Below, one piece after another: positions 38,076 through 47,159 of a stretch of 61,240 nucleotides of DNA. Each line of letters begins with the position of its first letter. The first letter of the stretch is position 1. Under the pieces are notes generated by a model. It saw only the letters and a list, made by a program, of their open reading frames with translations. It was not told where the DNA came from and did not search any database. Source of the DNA: an uncultured Chlorobiaceae bacterium (GTDB taxonomy: Bacteria; Bacteroidota; Chlorobiia; Chlorobiales; Chlorobiaceae); the NCBI GenBank assembly GCA_903839405.1, contig CAIMCD010000032.1, positions 1 to 61,240 of the forward strand. Reading direction: 5' to 3'. The position numbers and the translations under genes were made by a program.

Positions 38076-39089
38076 ATGCACATGGCAGACGCACTCATTT
38101 CACCCATTGTTGGAGGAACACTCTGGCTCGTAAGCGGCGGATTGCTCGGCTATTCGGCTAAAAAAATAACCGAAGAAGGCGACGGCTCAAAAACATCGCT
38201 GATGGGGGTGCTCGGAGCCTTTATTTTTGCCGCCCAGATGATCAACTTCACCATTCCCGGCACCGGATCGAGCGGGCACTTCGGTGGTGGGCTTCTCCTT
38301 GCAATATTACTCGGTCGATACCGGGCATTCCTGACGCTCTCCTCGGTACTGATCATCCAGGCACTCTTTTTTGCCGACGGAGGGCTGCTTGCGCTTGGCT
38401 GCAACATGCTTAACCTGGCCTTTTTTCCGGCATTTATTGCCTACCCCTTCATCTATCGGGTTATTGCCGGAACCTCCCTCTCTCCGGGCAGACTTGCGGC
38501 CGGCAGCATGACAGCGGCCATTATAGGGCTCCTTATGGGAGCATTTTTTGTTGTGCTCGAAACCCGCTTGTCCGGGATAACCGAGCTTCCGTTCACCACC
38601 TTTCTCCTCTTTATGCTGCCGATTCACCTGGCCATCGGAATTGTCGAAGGTCTTGTGACCTGGAGTGTTGTGGTTTTTGTCGCACGAACTGAACCGGCTC
38701 TGTTTATGCCGGCCAAAAAAGCGGCTCGCCCCCGCCTGATGCCTACACTCTTTATGACTATGGCGCTCATGACCGCTGGAGTTCTCTCCTGGTTTGCATC
38801 ATCCCGGCCTGACGGGCTGGAGTGGTCTGTGGCGAGGGCAAGCGTCACGGGAGAACTCCGTGCGACCCGTGAACCTCTGCATGAGATAGTGAGTGCGCTT
38901 CAGCAAAAGATCACACTCCTGCCGGATTACGGGTTTAAACCCGCTTCAGGAAGCAGAGAGGTTGCCGCTTCACCGCTCAATGCCGCCACCACGCTCTCGG
39001 GCATAGTCGGAAGCCTTTCCGTGCTGGTTGTTGCCGGAACGGCCGCTCTGGTGCTCGGCAGAAAACCATCAGAGCCAAAACAATCTTGA
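38076..39089 (+). CDS. nikMN: Nickel ECF transporter, fused substrate-binding and auxiliary component (NikMN)
   Basis: A 337-residue membrane protein. The N-terminal MHMADALISP carries the His2-bearing metal-binding N-terminus essential in CbiM/NikM. Seven or so helices follow (INFTIPGTGSSGHFGGGLLLAILLG is characteristic). The C-terminal NikN/CbiN-like part carries the PDGLEWSVA (PDGLE) motif and a last helix (SGIVGSLSVLVVAGTAALVLG). The fused PDGLE form is typical of nickel rather than cobalt ECF systems, and the NikR gene and site agree. It captures Ni2+ in the membrane. CAGGAGAGAACC precedes the ATG. Confidence 0.88.
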   Translation: MHMADALISPIVGGTLWLVSGGLLGYSAKKITEEGDGSKTSLMGVLGAFIFAAQMINFTIPGTGSSGHFGGGLLLAILLGRYRAFLTLSSVLIIQALFFADGGLLALGCNMLNLAFFPAFIAYPFIYRVIAGTSLSPGRLAAGSMTAAIIGLLMGAFFVVLETRLSGITELPFTTFLLFMLPIHLAIGIVEGLVTWSVVVFVARTEPALFMPAKKAARPRLMPTLFMTMALMTAGVLSWFASSRPDGLEWSVARASVTGELRATREPLHEIVSALQQKITLLPDYGFKPASGSREVAASPLNAATTLSGIVGSLSVLVVAGTAALVLGRKPSEPKQS

Positions 39090-39859
39090 CAAACAACCGC
39101 CTGCATACCATCGGCCTTGAGCCTCCCCGTCAAGGCATACCAACTCACTCCTCTCCTTTTCTGGGAAGTGATCGCACTGCCCTTCTCGTTACAGCCTTAT
39201 TTGTTTTTTCAGTGATTTCGATCCCGAAATTCAACCTTGCAGAGGCAATTGCGTTTGCCGCTTTTCCGCTTTTTCTCATGATTGCGGCAAAGCTTTCCGC
39301 GAAAGTGATACTCCTGCGACTGCTCCTGCTCTCTCCGTTCGTGCTCTTTATGGCCGCAGGAAACCTCCTCCTCGACCGCACGCCCATGCTCCGCCTCTCC
39401 GAAATAACCATCACGGGAGGAATGATTTCAGGCATGGTGGTTGTGCTGAAAACCATGATCACCGTAGCCGGAATGCTCTCGGTTACCCTCGCTCTACCCT
39501 TTCACCGGATATGCCGCGCCCTTCGGGCATTTCATATCCCAGAAGTGCTTGTAACGCAGCTCATGCTGCTCTACCGCTACACCGGTGTGCTGCAGGAGGA
39601 GGCTGCGGCGATGCAGAAGGCGAGGGATATGCGCTCGTTCGGCAACAAGGGAAAAGAGCTTTTCCGCACCGCTCCACTTATCGGGTCACTGCTTTTGAGA
39701 ACAACAAGCCGCGCTGAAAGGATTCATCGCGCCATGAGTGCAAGGGGGTTCCAAGGCAAGATGGCTAGCCACAACCATGAGGAAAAAATCACTCAGCGTG
39801 AGTGGATAACCGTGGGAGTTTGGTCTCTTGTTTTTTTGGCGCTTCACCTTATTTTTTAA
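39086..39859 (+). CDS. nikQ: ECF transporter transmembrane T component (NikQ/CbiQ)
   Basis: A 257-residue membrane protein with several hydrophobic helices. The coupling motifs for contact with the ATPase are visible as EAAAMQKARDMRSFG and RAERIHRAMSARGFQG, the two Ala-Arg-Gly type helices of the family. A TTG start (39086) overlaps the nikMN stop by 4 nt (TTGA). No internal Met is well placed until deep in the first helices, so the TTG is likely real and coupled. It transmits ATPase motion to NikMN. Confidence 0.9.
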   Translation: MTNNRLHTIGLEPPRQGIPTHSSPFLGSDRTALLVTALFVFSVISIPKFNLAEAIAFAAFPLFLMIAAKLSAKVILLRLLLLSPFVLFMAAGNLLLDRTPMLRLSEITITGGMISGMVVVLKTMITVAGMLSVTLALPFHRICRALRAFHIPEVLVTQLMLLYRYTGVLQEEAAAMQKARDMRSFGNKGKELFRTAPLIGSLLLRTTSRAERIHRAMSARGFQGKMASHNHEEKITQREWITVGVWSLVFLALHLIF

Positions 39860-39871
39860 CCTGTTACCCGG

Positions 39872-40594
39872 ATGATTACCATCGAAGGACTCTCCTTTTC
39901 CTATCCCGACGGCACCATGGCCCTTGAAGGTATCAACCTGGCCATAGCCGAAGGGGCCGCTACCGGAATTGTGGGGGCAAACGGTGCAGGAAAATCAACC
40001 CTCGTGAACCACCTGAATGGCTACTACCTGGCAGAGGAAGGCACCATTTCGATCAACGGGGTGAGGATCAGCCAAAAAAATCTTGACCGTATCCACCAAC
40101 TGGTTGGACTGGTCTTTCAAAACCCGGATGACCAGCTCTTTACGGCGCGGCTTTATGACGACATTGCATTCGGGCCGGAAAACCTCGGCGTCCCGAAAGA
40201 GGAGATCGCCCGGAGGGTTGAAACAGTGCTCCGGGAGCTCAACCTCTGGGAGCTGCGCAATAAAGCCCCCTCTCACCTCTCACAGGGAGAGAAGCGCTTT
40301 GCCGCCTTTGCCACCGTGCTCGTCATGCAGCCCGAGGTGATTGTGATGGATGAACCGACCTCCGATCTTGATCCAAAAAACCGCAGGAAACTGATCAATC
40401 TGGTTAACCATCTCCAGAAGACAACCATCACAGTTTCACACGACCTGGACTTTATCTGGGATACCTGCCAGAGGGTCTGCATCATGAACCGGGGGCGCAT
40501 TGTTGCGGAAGGCCCGGCAAAGGAGATGCTCAGCAACCGGGAATTGCTGGAATCAAACAACCTTGAACTCCCGCTCCGCCTGCAGGGAGAGTGA
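39872..40594 (+). CDS. nikO: ECF transporter ATPase (NikO/CbiO)
   Basis: A 240-residue ABC ATPase. Walker A GANGAGKST, Q-loop LVFQNPDDQLFT (the NPDDQ form typical of ECF ATPases), signature LSQGEKRFAAFATVL (with Q replacing the first G of LSGGE), Walker B VIVMDEPTSDLD, switch His in TTITVSHDLDF. It is the final gene of the nickel-uptake operon, 12 bp after nikQ, powering Ni2+ import. Confidence 0.92.
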   Translation: MITIEGLSFSYPDGTMALEGINLAIAEGAATGIVGANGAGKSTLVNHLNGYYLAEEGTISINGVRISQKNLDRIHQLVGLVFQNPDDQLFTARLYDDIAFGPENLGVPKEEIARRVETVLRELNLWELRNKAPSHLSQGEKRFAAFATVLVMQPEVIVMDEPTSDLDPKNRRKLINLVNHLQKTTITVSHDLDFIWDTCQRVCIMNRGRIVAEGPAKEMLSNRELLESNNLELPLRLQGE

Positions 40595-40605
40595 CGCGAG
40601 GCGAA

Positions 40606-41052
40606 TCAGCCGGCAAGGGCTTTCTGAAAAGCTGCACGCAACGTTTCAACGCGCCCACGGTTAACGCCAAGATCCGAAAAACCGAGCCGTGAAGAGGAGC
40701 GGACATGAATCACCCCCTCCTCGGGGCTGAGGCGAAACTCGACATCATCAACAAATCCAAACAAAGGAACCGTAAAGGTCGACCAGAGATAGTTGCTCCC
40801 GGCTTCATGCACCACTCCTCCATGCTCCTGAACCACACCTTTCAGAATGGCCCATGCCGACGCCGGAGAACCCTTGAAACCGAGAGGCTCAATTCGGACA
40901 ATAACATTGGTGCTTTCACTAGAGACGCCGTTTGGCGTGCCAGCGAGTGGCCGCAGCTTCCCCTGCACCAAATGCGGCGTTTCCGCTGGCTGGGGCCATA
41001 AGCCCTTCATCCAGCCGGTTATTGTGCCAAGGCCTTCACTTAAAATATCCAT
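40606..41052 (-). CDS. DUF1499-family protein
   Basis: A 148-residue protein. The family pattern is seen in ETPHLVQGKLRPLAGTPNGVSSES, then AWAILKGVVQEHGGVV, YLWSTFTVPLFGFVDDVEFRL and VIHVRSSSRLGFSDLGVNRGRVETLRAAF. DUF1499 proteins have no established biochemical role. There is no signal peptide or membrane helix here. It is convergent with nikO, with 11 bp between stops, and downstream of the NYN gene on the same strand. Confidence 0.82.
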   Translation of the reverse strand: MDILSEGLGTITGWMKGLWPQPAETPHLVQGKLRPLAGTPNGVSSESTNVIVRIEPLGFKGSPASAWAILKGVVQEHGGVVHEAGSNYLWSTFTVPLFGFVDDVEFRLSPEEGVIHVRSSSRLGFSDLGVNRGRVETLRAAFQKALAG

Positions 41053-41099
41053 AGTATCAATTGCTCCGTTTGGTTAAACCGACAAAAACCGCTATCCCG

Positions 41100-41942
41100 T
41101 TATCCTATTATCCTGGATGAGAGCTCATCCGCCATCCTTTTATCGGCAAGCTTAACCGTAATTTCCGCAATATCGCGAGAGGTATTGACATGGTAGACCA
41201 CCACCTCAAACACGTCACTCATTCGGGCAATTTCGGTTAAGTCCCGGATATATTTGCTCACGCCAAGAAAGCTCAAGGGAAGGAGACATTTTGCATGATA
41301 GGGATTGCTCAGAAAAATCCCGTAAGGCTTTATCTTCAGAACCGTTCCGGTAAAGTGCTCCCCGACATCCGGCATCCGGGCTGAAAACTCCTGATCACTC
41401 TCCGCCGGAGCCCCCTGGGAGCGCACACCCTCTCCCGACCTGAACTGTTCAAAACGATCCCGGAGAATGGAAAGATCAAAAAAAGCCACACCCGGCTCAC
41501 TCAACAGCTCCCTTGCACTCAACCCTTGGGTAGAGTAGACCAGCACCTCCTTGCCCATCTCTTTCAAGGCCCTGAGCAGGGGCAAAAAATCACTGTCACC
41601 GCTGAAGAGAATAAAGGTATCGTACTCTTCGGCCCTGCAGAGCGCATCAACCACAAGTTCCACATCCAGATTGCCCTTCATGACAATCTCTCCGGTCTCC
41701 TTGTTCACAATTTTTTTCACGGTTTTAGAGGTAATCCGGTAGCCGTGGGCACTCAGTACCCTCGTAAAAGCCGCATTCTCCTCCGACACCGTTTCAGATG
41801 CAGGCACATAATAGTTTGCCTTCACTGAAGCATACCTGGCCATAAAAAAAGCCATCAGCCGCGAAAAATCTATCTGCCATCCAAGATGGCGCTGCGTAAA
41901 AAAAAGATTTGCTCCGTCAATATAAACAGCCGCACGGCCCAT
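41100..41942 (-). CDS. NYN/LabA-like ribonuclease-fold protein with C-terminal S1-like domain
   Basis: A 280-residue protein. Residues 1-160 form a PIN-like NYN (DUF88/LabA) domain: the acidic start VYIDGANLFF, GNLDVELVVDALCRAEEYDTFILFSGDSDFLPLLRAL with clustered Asp for metal binding, and EVLVYSTQG. From about 205 on an S1-like OB fold appears: GEHFTGTVLKIKPYGIFLSNPYHAKCLLPLSFLG. NYN proteins are expected to cut RNA, and the S1 domain would give RNA affinity. The target is unknown. It is a single gene with an ATG start. Confidence 0.82.
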   Translation of the reverse strand: MGRAAVYIDGANLFFTQRHLGWQIDFSRLMAFFMARYASVKANYYVPASETVSEENAAFTRVLSAHGYRITSKTVKKIVNKETGEIVMKGNLDVELVVDALCRAEEYDTFILFSGDSDFLPLLRALKEMGKEVLVYSTQGLSARELLSEPGVAFFDLSILRDRFEQFRSGEGVRSQGAPAESDQEFSARMPDVGEHFTGTVLKIKPYGIFLSNPYHAKCLLPLSFLGVSKYIRDLTEIARMSDVFEVVVYHVNTSRDIAEITVKLADKRMADELSSRIIG

Positions 41943-42042
41943 AATATCAGCTCCTCTTTGATTCCTTGTTCAGCCGTTGACCCTCTGTGAAACCATAACA
42001 CCAGAGCACCCTTAACCATTCGAGCCGTCCAGCCAAAGCCCG

Positions 42043-43038
42043 TCAGGCATGATGCAGCAAAAAACGTCCGGAGTGCTTGCCGGCCAACATCAACTCAAGA
42101 GCGGCCGGCACCTCGTCCAGAGCGATTTCCTGGAAACAGTTTACTCTCTCAAGGCAGCTCCACTCTCCGGCCAGTTTGCCCCAGAGCAGCCGCCGGTACT
42201 CCATCGGGCAGTGCTGGGAGTCAATGCCAATCAGCCGGATTCCCCGGAGTATAAAGGGATAAACCGTCATGGAGAGATCCCCGGAGGCCGCATTACCGCA
42301 ACAGGTGGCAACGCCCTGCGGCCGCATGGATTTCAGGGCCGTAGTGAGAAGCAAGCCACCCGTCGTATCAACCACTCCTGCCCAGCGCGCCTCAAGCAGC
42401 GCTTTCGTGCTGGTATCAGTTGCCTCAAAACGGCTGATAACCCGCTCTGCACCAAGAGCTTTCAGCATCCCTTCGGCTTCAGGTTTCCCGGTAACAGCAA
42501 CAACCCGGTACCCGAGCTTTGCAAACAGCGCAATGGAGATCACGCCAACGCCACCGGTTGCACCGGTAACCACGATCTCCCCTGCATCGGGACGTTTAAG
42601 CGCTGAAATCCCATCAAAACTCATGGCGGCTGTAAACCCCGCTGTACCATAGAGCATACTCTCCCGCAAGCTCATCGCGCCGGGCAATTTCATCACCCAC
42701 TCCGCAGGCACCCGGATGTACTCCGCGAACCCTCCGGGGGTGTTCATGCCAAGATCATATCCCGTTACCATAACCTTTTCACCCCTCCTGAAACTGCCGA
42801 CCCGGCTCTCTTCCACAACACCGGCCGCATCAATCCCCGGAGTATGCGGATATCTCCCGCTCACTCCCCTGTTACCTGATGCAGAGAGCGCATCCTTGTA
42901 GTTCAGCGATGAGTAGCAAACTCGCACCAGGATATCCCCCTCGGGAAGCTCATTTGTAGAGCAGCGTTTCACGGAACACGAGAAGCGGCCAGCTCCATCG
43001 TCCTCAACCACCAGCGCGTTATAGCCGACCCCTTTCAT
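42043..43038 (-). CDS. YhdH/YhfP-type quinone oxidoreductase (acryloyl-CoA reductase-like)
   Basis: A medium-chain dehydrogenase of about 331 residues without zinc ligands. The GroES-like start is ILVRVCYSSLNYKDALSASGNRG and GIDAAGVVEES. The nucleotide-binding loop is VVTGATGGVGVISIALFAKLGYRVVAVTGK. The closing part is GLLLTTALKSMRPQGVATCCGNA and FILRGIRLIGIDSQHCP. E. coli YhdH/AcuI reduces acrylyl-CoA with NADPH. The ATG at 43038 with AAGG about 8 nt upstream is chosen over the GTG at 43047. Physiological substrate unknown. Confidence 0.9.
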   Translation of the reverse strand: MKGVGYNALVVEDDGAGRFSCSVKRCSTNELPEGDILVRVCYSSLNYKDALSASGNRGVSGRYPHTPGIDAAGVVEESRVGSFRRGEKVMVTGYDLGMNTPGGFAEYIRVPAEWVMKLPGAMSLRESMLYGTAGFTAAMSFDGISALKRPDAGEIVVTGATGGVGVISIALFAKLGYRVVAVTGKPEAEGMLKALGAERVISRFEATDTSTKALLEARWAGVVDTTGGLLLTTALKSMRPQGVATCCGNAASGDLSMTVYPFILRGIRLIGIDSQHCPMEYRRLLWGKLAGEWSCLERVNCFQEIALDEVPAALELMLAGKHSGRFLLHHA

Positions 43039-43198
43039 CACCAGCACCTTCTTATTTTTTATTCAGAGAGCAGCAACCGCAAAAAGCCTGAACGGCCCAT
43101 CAGACGTAATTACGCAAGATAATCGGTTAACTTTAACGTAAAAAGAAAAAAGAGGAAGGATCAGGCAGAAACAACTCAAAAGATTTTCAAGTGCAGGG

Positions 43199-44224
43199 TT
43201 ATATCCAGCTCATCATCTGCTCGGCCGCATCACTAACTCTTGATGCAAGGTATCGGCTGAAGGCCGGGGAGCTGTTGATACAGGGAATGGAGAGGGCCTC
43301 TTTGACCGGTGCAGCGAGCATCAGCTCCCCGGCCCGGCCAATGGTTTCATTACCGTCAGCAAAGTAGCCGCATCCGAAGAGCTCAACCCTGGCGGCACGC
43401 TCTTGTTGCAGCATGGTGCAGACCGCCTCAAAAGAGGGTTGGCTCCACTCGCCGCCAACCTCATGGTTGAGATAGGCCGTCATGATCCGCCCGTACGGAT
43501 TGCGAGGGTCAGCCGCAATAGTGCGCTGGAGACGTGAGGCAAAACTCCTGCTCTCCTCCAGACCGTTACGGAAGCGGGGAGCCTGGCCCTTGGCATCGGC
43601 CACAAGCGTACCGTGAAAGAGCAAGAGCAGGATACGCTGCTCACGGCCAACACCCGCCCTTGGGGGAGTATGGGCAAAGAGATGGTCACAGTAGACGCTG
43701 AGAAGCCGTTCATCCTGCCAGAACCGGCTGAGCACCTTGACGCTCCGAAGTTCTCCGGGCTCCCTGGATGAGGCGAGATAGGCGCAAAGCTGACCACAGG
43801 TGAGGGTGTTGTCAACCGGTGACATGGAGACAATCACCTGTGCGAAAGAGGAGCGGGTTGCCTCTATGAGCTGCTCGACGAAAGGTGGGGCCACGGAAAA
43901 GGCCGCATGGACCTCAAAACGAAAGCGCTCGGCCAATTGGGATGCATCCAAATCAAGCTGCAGAGCATTTGCCTGCTCACGCGTATGCTGGTTATGCGGC
44001 GAACCCTGCCAGCCGGAACGGGCACGGAAACGCTTTTTCACCGAACTGCTCACCGCAATAAAGCGCTGCAAGGAAACAGGAATCGGCATGATTTGCGAAG
44101 CGTGGGCAAGGGTTTGGCGGGTCACCCGGTAGTTCTCCATAAACCCTGCAGTTTCGGCCTCACCGTGCGCTGCAAGAATAACCGCTATTTTCTCTTTTTG
44201 TGCCATGCAGCCGGCCATTGCCAT
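43199..44224 (-). CDS. Divergent ferrochelatase-like protein
   Basis: A protein of about 341 residues. Chelatase-type halves are recognisable. The first half is VILAAHGEAETAGFMENYRVTRQTLAH. The second contains LLLFHGTLVADAKG, where the His aligns with the catalytic His of ferrochelatase, and GCGYFADGNETIGRAGELM, where the Glu aligns with the second catalytic residue. The C-terminus has INSSPAFSRYLASRV. It probably inserts, binds or transfers a metal in a tetrapyrrole, but the sequence is far from standard HemH. The ATG at 44224 follows the adaptor stop with one base between (TGAGATG), so translation is coupled to the efflux adaptor. An odd pair, possibly for exporting a porphyrin-type compound. 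Confidence 0.6.
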   Translation of the reverse strand: MAMAGCMAQKEKIAVILAAHGEAETAGFMENYRVTRQTLAHASQIMPIPVSLQRFIAVSSSVKKRFRARSGWQGSPHNQHTREQANALQLDLDASQLAERFRFEVHAAFSVAPPFVEQLIEATRSSFAQVIVSMSPVDNTLTCGQLCAYLASSREPGELRSVKVLSRFWQDERLLSVYCDHLFAHTPPRAGVGREQRILLLLFHGTLVADAKGQAPRFRNGLEESRSFASRLQRTIAADPRNPYGRIMTAYLNHEVGGEWSQPSFEAVCTMLQQERAARVELFGCGYFADGNETIGRAGELMLAAPVKEALSIPCINSSPAFSRYLASRVSDAAEQMMSWI

Positions 44225-44225
44225 C

Positions 44226-45308
44226 TCAGGGTTTTTTGGGCTTGGCAATGGTGACATCCATCCCTTCATGGAGCGTTGCGTCCGCTACCAGCGCGACCTT
44301 GTCCCCGTTTTTCAGCCCCGCAACCACTTCAACAAAGCTCATATCGCTCGCCCCCTGACGGACCGGCTGTTTTTTCAAACGCCCCTTTTCAATTTTCCAG
44401 ACATAGCTCTGGTGGTTCTCCTCAAAGATTGAGCTTTTTCGGACAAGAAGGGTATTGGGGCGGGTATTGTAGATAATATTTGCGGTTGCGGTCATCCCGG
44501 CCTGAATATTGTCGGCAGGCTTATCAAGTTTCAGATAGATTTTTGAGGTCTTCGTTACCCGATCGGTCTGGGGCACAATGCGGGAGACAATGGCTGAGAG
44601 GCGCTGCTCGGGGTAGGCATCAAGGGCTACCGTGGCTGGCTGGCCAACCCGGATTTTTGGAACGTCGAGTTCATCAACTTCAACGCCAATCATGTAGCTC
44701 GACGGATCAAGCACCGTCGCAACCAGCGTATTGGCCTTCACATAATCGCCCTCCTTCACACTCTGCAAGGTCAGAATGCCAGCAAAAGGAGCCCTGACCG
44801 TGAGCTTTTTCAAATCATCCTCGCGGCTCTTCAACTGAAAGGCTTTCTGCTGGAGCAGCTCCTCCGACTGTATGCGGCTTTTTTCGGCATCATCAACCTC
44901 CTGGCGGGAGAGCGCTCCTTCGCGGAAAAGGTTTGTCTTCCGGCTCGCATTCCGGCTGCTGTTCGTCGCCTGCGCCTGCTGTTCACTCAAGGCTGAACGG
45001 GCCTCACTTACCGCAAGCTGGGGCTGGGGGCTGCTGAATTCAAGAATTTTCTGACCCGCACTCACCCGCTGCCCCTCCAGCGCCCCGACATGGCTCACCG
45101 TGCCTGAAAACTCCGCACTGAGGTTGGCCACCGCATCGGCCTCAACAAAACCGGTTGCATAAATTGCCTGAACCAGCTCCGAGTTGCGCGCCTCTCCGGC
45201 CTCAATGGTAACAGAGTTGCCTCTTGTAATGAGATAGAGTACCGTCAGAGCAAAAACAACACCAAGGGCTATGGAATATTTCGGAAGAAATTTCTGCAGG
45301 TTCTTCAT
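44226..45308 (-). CDS. HlyD/MacA-type efflux periplasmic adaptor
   Basis: A 360-residue membrane-fusion protein. An N-terminal helix (YSIALGVVFALTVLYLITRG) anchors it. Paired lipoyl halves are LSAEFSGTVSHVGALEGQRVSAGQKILEFSSP and VRAPFAGILTLQSVKEGDYVKANTLVATV, around a coiled-coil hairpin rich in Gln, Ala and Arg. Barrel and membrane-proximal domains follow (QTDRVTKTSKIYLKLDKPADNIQAGMTATANI). It would work with an ABC (MacB-like) or RND pump and an outer-membrane channel, but none is adjacent. The downstream gene is the ferrochelatase-like protein. Confidence 0.85.
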   Translation of the reverse strand: MKNLQKFLPKYSIALGVVFALTVLYLITRGNSVTIEAGEARNSELVQAIYATGFVEADAVANLSAEFSGTVSHVGALEGQRVSAGQKILEFSSPQPQLAVSEARSALSEQQAQATNSSRNASRKTNLFREGALSRQEVDDAEKSRIQSEELLQQKAFQLKSREDDLKKLTVRAPFAGILTLQSVKEGDYVKANTLVATVLDPSSYMIGVEVDELDVPKIRVGQPATVALDAYPEQRLSAIVSRIVPQTDRVTKTSKIYLKLDKPADNIQAGMTATANIIYNTRPNTLLVRKSSIFEENHQSYVWKIEKGRLKKQPVRQGASDMSFVEVVAGLKNGDKVALVADATLHEGMDVTIAKPKKP

Positions 45309-45472
45309 GGTCTCCTATCAATTAGTAAATTCAGCTTTCGGAAGTTACATGTTTTGAACTTTTTCTCCATTCCAACCTTGGTTTTTCCATAATTTTATCA
45401 ATCTTTAACAACCTTTCCGTTCCGTGCAGACCCGTGGAGAGCGTTATTAAAAAAATTTAATCTACACCGTCA

Positions 45473-45886
45473 ATGTCCGATAATCAAGATACAGTAAAAA
45501 GCTTTCTTGAAACCGTAAAGTTCGATGCGAACGGTCTGGTGCCGGCAATTGTGCAGGATCATGAAACCGGCAAGGTGCTCATGATGGCCTGGATGAACCT
45601 CGTCAGCCTGCAGATGACGCTTGAGAGAAAACAGGCCTGCTACTGGAGCCGCAGCCGCAAGCAGCTCTGGCTCAAAGGTGAGTCCTCGGGCAATATGCAG
45701 GATGTGCACGACATTTTGATCGACTGCGATGGCGACACCCTTATTTTAAAAGTCTCCCAGACCGGCGGCGCCTGCCATGTCGGCTACCACTCCTGCTTCT
45801 ACCGCAAGGTGACCAGTGACGGGAACATGGAAATTTGTGACACCCTGATGTTTAATCCTGACGAGGTTTATGGCAAAAAAAGCTGA
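45473..45886 (+). CDS. hisI: Phosphoribosyl-AMP cyclohydrolase
   Basis: A 137-residue enzyme opening the ring of phosphoribosyl-AMP in histidine synthesis. Motifs are [40 protein letters not shown], the acidic Mg site [11 protein letters not shown], and the zinc Cys pair [12 protein letters not shown]. It is the cyclohydrolase-only form (no HisE fusion). Its 3' end overlaps the ubiE start by 17 bp. Promoter expected in the 164-bp divergent gap with the efflux adaptor. Confidence 0.96.
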   Translation: MSDNQDTVKSFLETVKFDANGLVPAIVQDHETGKVLMMAWMNLVSLQMTLERKQACYWSRSRKQLWLKGESSGNMQDVHDILIDCDGDTLILKVSQTGGACHVGYHSCFYRKVTSDGNMEICDTLMFNPDEVYGKKS

Positions 45887-46619
45887 CACCGCCGTGAATC
45901 ACTCAAAAGTGAGCGCCCAATCCCTGAACCAGAGCAAATCAAGAAGTTCAATCCGCCACATGTTTGACGAGGTTGCGCCAACCTATGATTTTTTAAATCA
46001 TCTGTTGAGTCTCGGCATCGACAACTACTGGCGGGCAAGGGCCACAAGCGAAGCCAGAAAAAGGCTTCAAAACAATCCGGCACCGAGAATTCTTGATGTT
46101 GCTACCGGCACGGGCGACCTGGCAGCTTCAATGGCAAAAATTTCCGGCGCAAAAGTAACTGCGCTTGACCTTTCGCCCGAGATGCTGGTCATTGCCCGAA
46201 AAAAGTACCCGGAGATAACCTTTCATGAAGGGTACGCGGAGAAACTGCCGTTCAATGCGGCCAGTTTTGATGTGGTAAGTGCCGGGTTTGGTGTGAGGAA
46301 TTTTGAAGATCTCGACAAAGGAATGCGGGAGTTCCACCGAATCCTGAAGCCGGGCGGCCATGCGCTGATCATCGAGCCGATGATACCGCGCAACAGCGTG
46401 CTCAAAAAGCTCTACCTGATCTACTTCAAAAAGGTGCTGCCAAAAATTGCCGGGATGTTCAGCAAGTCAACCTTTGCCTACGACTACCTGCCCCACTCGG
46501 TCGAAAAGTTTCCGCAGGCTGAAGCCTTCACGGCCATTCTGAAACGGAATGGATTCCGCTCGGCCGAATACATCCCGATGACCTTTGAAACCTCAATTCT
46601 CTACATAGCACAAAAATAA
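45870..46619 (+). CDS. menG: Demethylmenaquinone methyltransferase (UbiE/MenG)
   Basis: A 249-residue SAM methyltransferase. UbiE marks are [78 protein letters not shown] and [15 protein letters not shown]. It methylates the quinone ring in menaquinone-type synthesis; green sulfur bacteria use menaquinone-7 and chlorobiumquinone. The ATG lies inside the end of hisI in another frame, so the genes are translationally coupled although functionally unrelated. Confidence 0.94.
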   Translation: MAKKADTAVNHSKVSAQSLNQSKSRSSIRHMFDEVAPTYDFLNHLLSLGIDNYWRARATSEARKRLQNNPAPRILDVATGTGDLAASMAKISGAKVTALDLSPEMLVIARKKYPEITFHEGYAEKLPFNAASFDVVSAGFGVRNFEDLDKGMREFHRILKPGGHALIIEPMIPRNSVLKKLYLIYFKKVLPKIAGMFSKSTFAYDYLPHSVEKFPQAEAFTAILKRNGFRSAEYIPMTFETSILYIAQK

Positions 46620-46630
46620 CGAGCAGTGTT

Positions 46631-46653
46631 GCCCCCGACTTTTTGCCGGGGGC
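46631..46653. terminator. Hairpin between convergent menG and thioesterase genes
   Basis: 7-bp arms GCCCCCG / CGGGGGC with a loop containing a T-run lie 12 bp past menG and 16 bp before the thioesterase stop. Probably terminates both. Confidence 0.6.
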
Positions 46654-46668
46654 TGCCGGGCCATAGCC

Positions 46669-47127
46669 TCAAGCGTCGCTCTTTTTCTGCTGCAGCACAA
46701 AGATTCCCTCAAAGCTCACGGCCTTCCGCTCACTCTGCATGATGGCGGACGAGAGGGTCATTTTAGCGCTTCCCTTCTCTTTAAACTCCTCCAGAAACTC
46801 CAGAAAACTCGCTTCCGGCACCATGGTGGAGGAGGCAACAATGTCGCCGGTTACCGGCAGATAGTACTCAACCGTCCCTTTCTGGATGACGATCTGCCCC
46901 CTTACGCCCAGCTCCCGAAGGCGGAGATAGAGCAGCCCCCAGCAGGAGAGCACAGCCGTGATGTAGAGGCTTCCGCCAAAGGCCGTACCGAGATGGTTGA
47001 AGTTGTTTTCAAGCGGCCCCACAATGGTCAAACTCTCGCCGGTAAAGCACTCAACCCGTATCCCCATTGCCTTGGTGAGCGGAATTGCCTCATTTAAAAG
47101 CGACAACAGCTTCGATTCATGTTCCAT
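46669..47127 (-). CDS. YiiD C-terminal-type thioesterase-fold protein
   Basis: A 152-residue hotdog-like protein. Conserved parts are EAIPLTKAMGIRVECFTGESLTIVGPLENNFNHLGTAFGGSLYITAVLSCWGLLYLRL, then VIQKGTVEYYLPVTGDIVAS. They match the putative thioesterase domain at the end of YiiD (PF09500-like). The ATG at 47127 has AGGAAGAGG directly upstream. A longer frame from 47211 would overlap the VanZ gene and lacks a site. Substrate unknown. Confidence 0.8.
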   Translation of the reverse strand: MEHESKLLSLLNEAIPLTKAMGIRVECFTGESLTIVGPLENNFNHLGTAFGGSLYITAVLSCWGLLYLRLRELGVRGQIVIQKGTVEYYLPVTGDIVASSTMVPEASFLEFLEEFKEKGSAKMTLSSAIMQSERKAVSFEGIFVLQQKKSDA

Positions 47128-47159
47128 ACCTCTTCCTAGCACACTGCGGTTAATAGTTT

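Noticed and set aside
38076..40594. Cobalt (Cbi) rather than nickel ECF transporter
   Set aside because: Not excluded by the permease alone, but the fused PDGLE segment, the NikR gene and the NikR-like site favour nickel.
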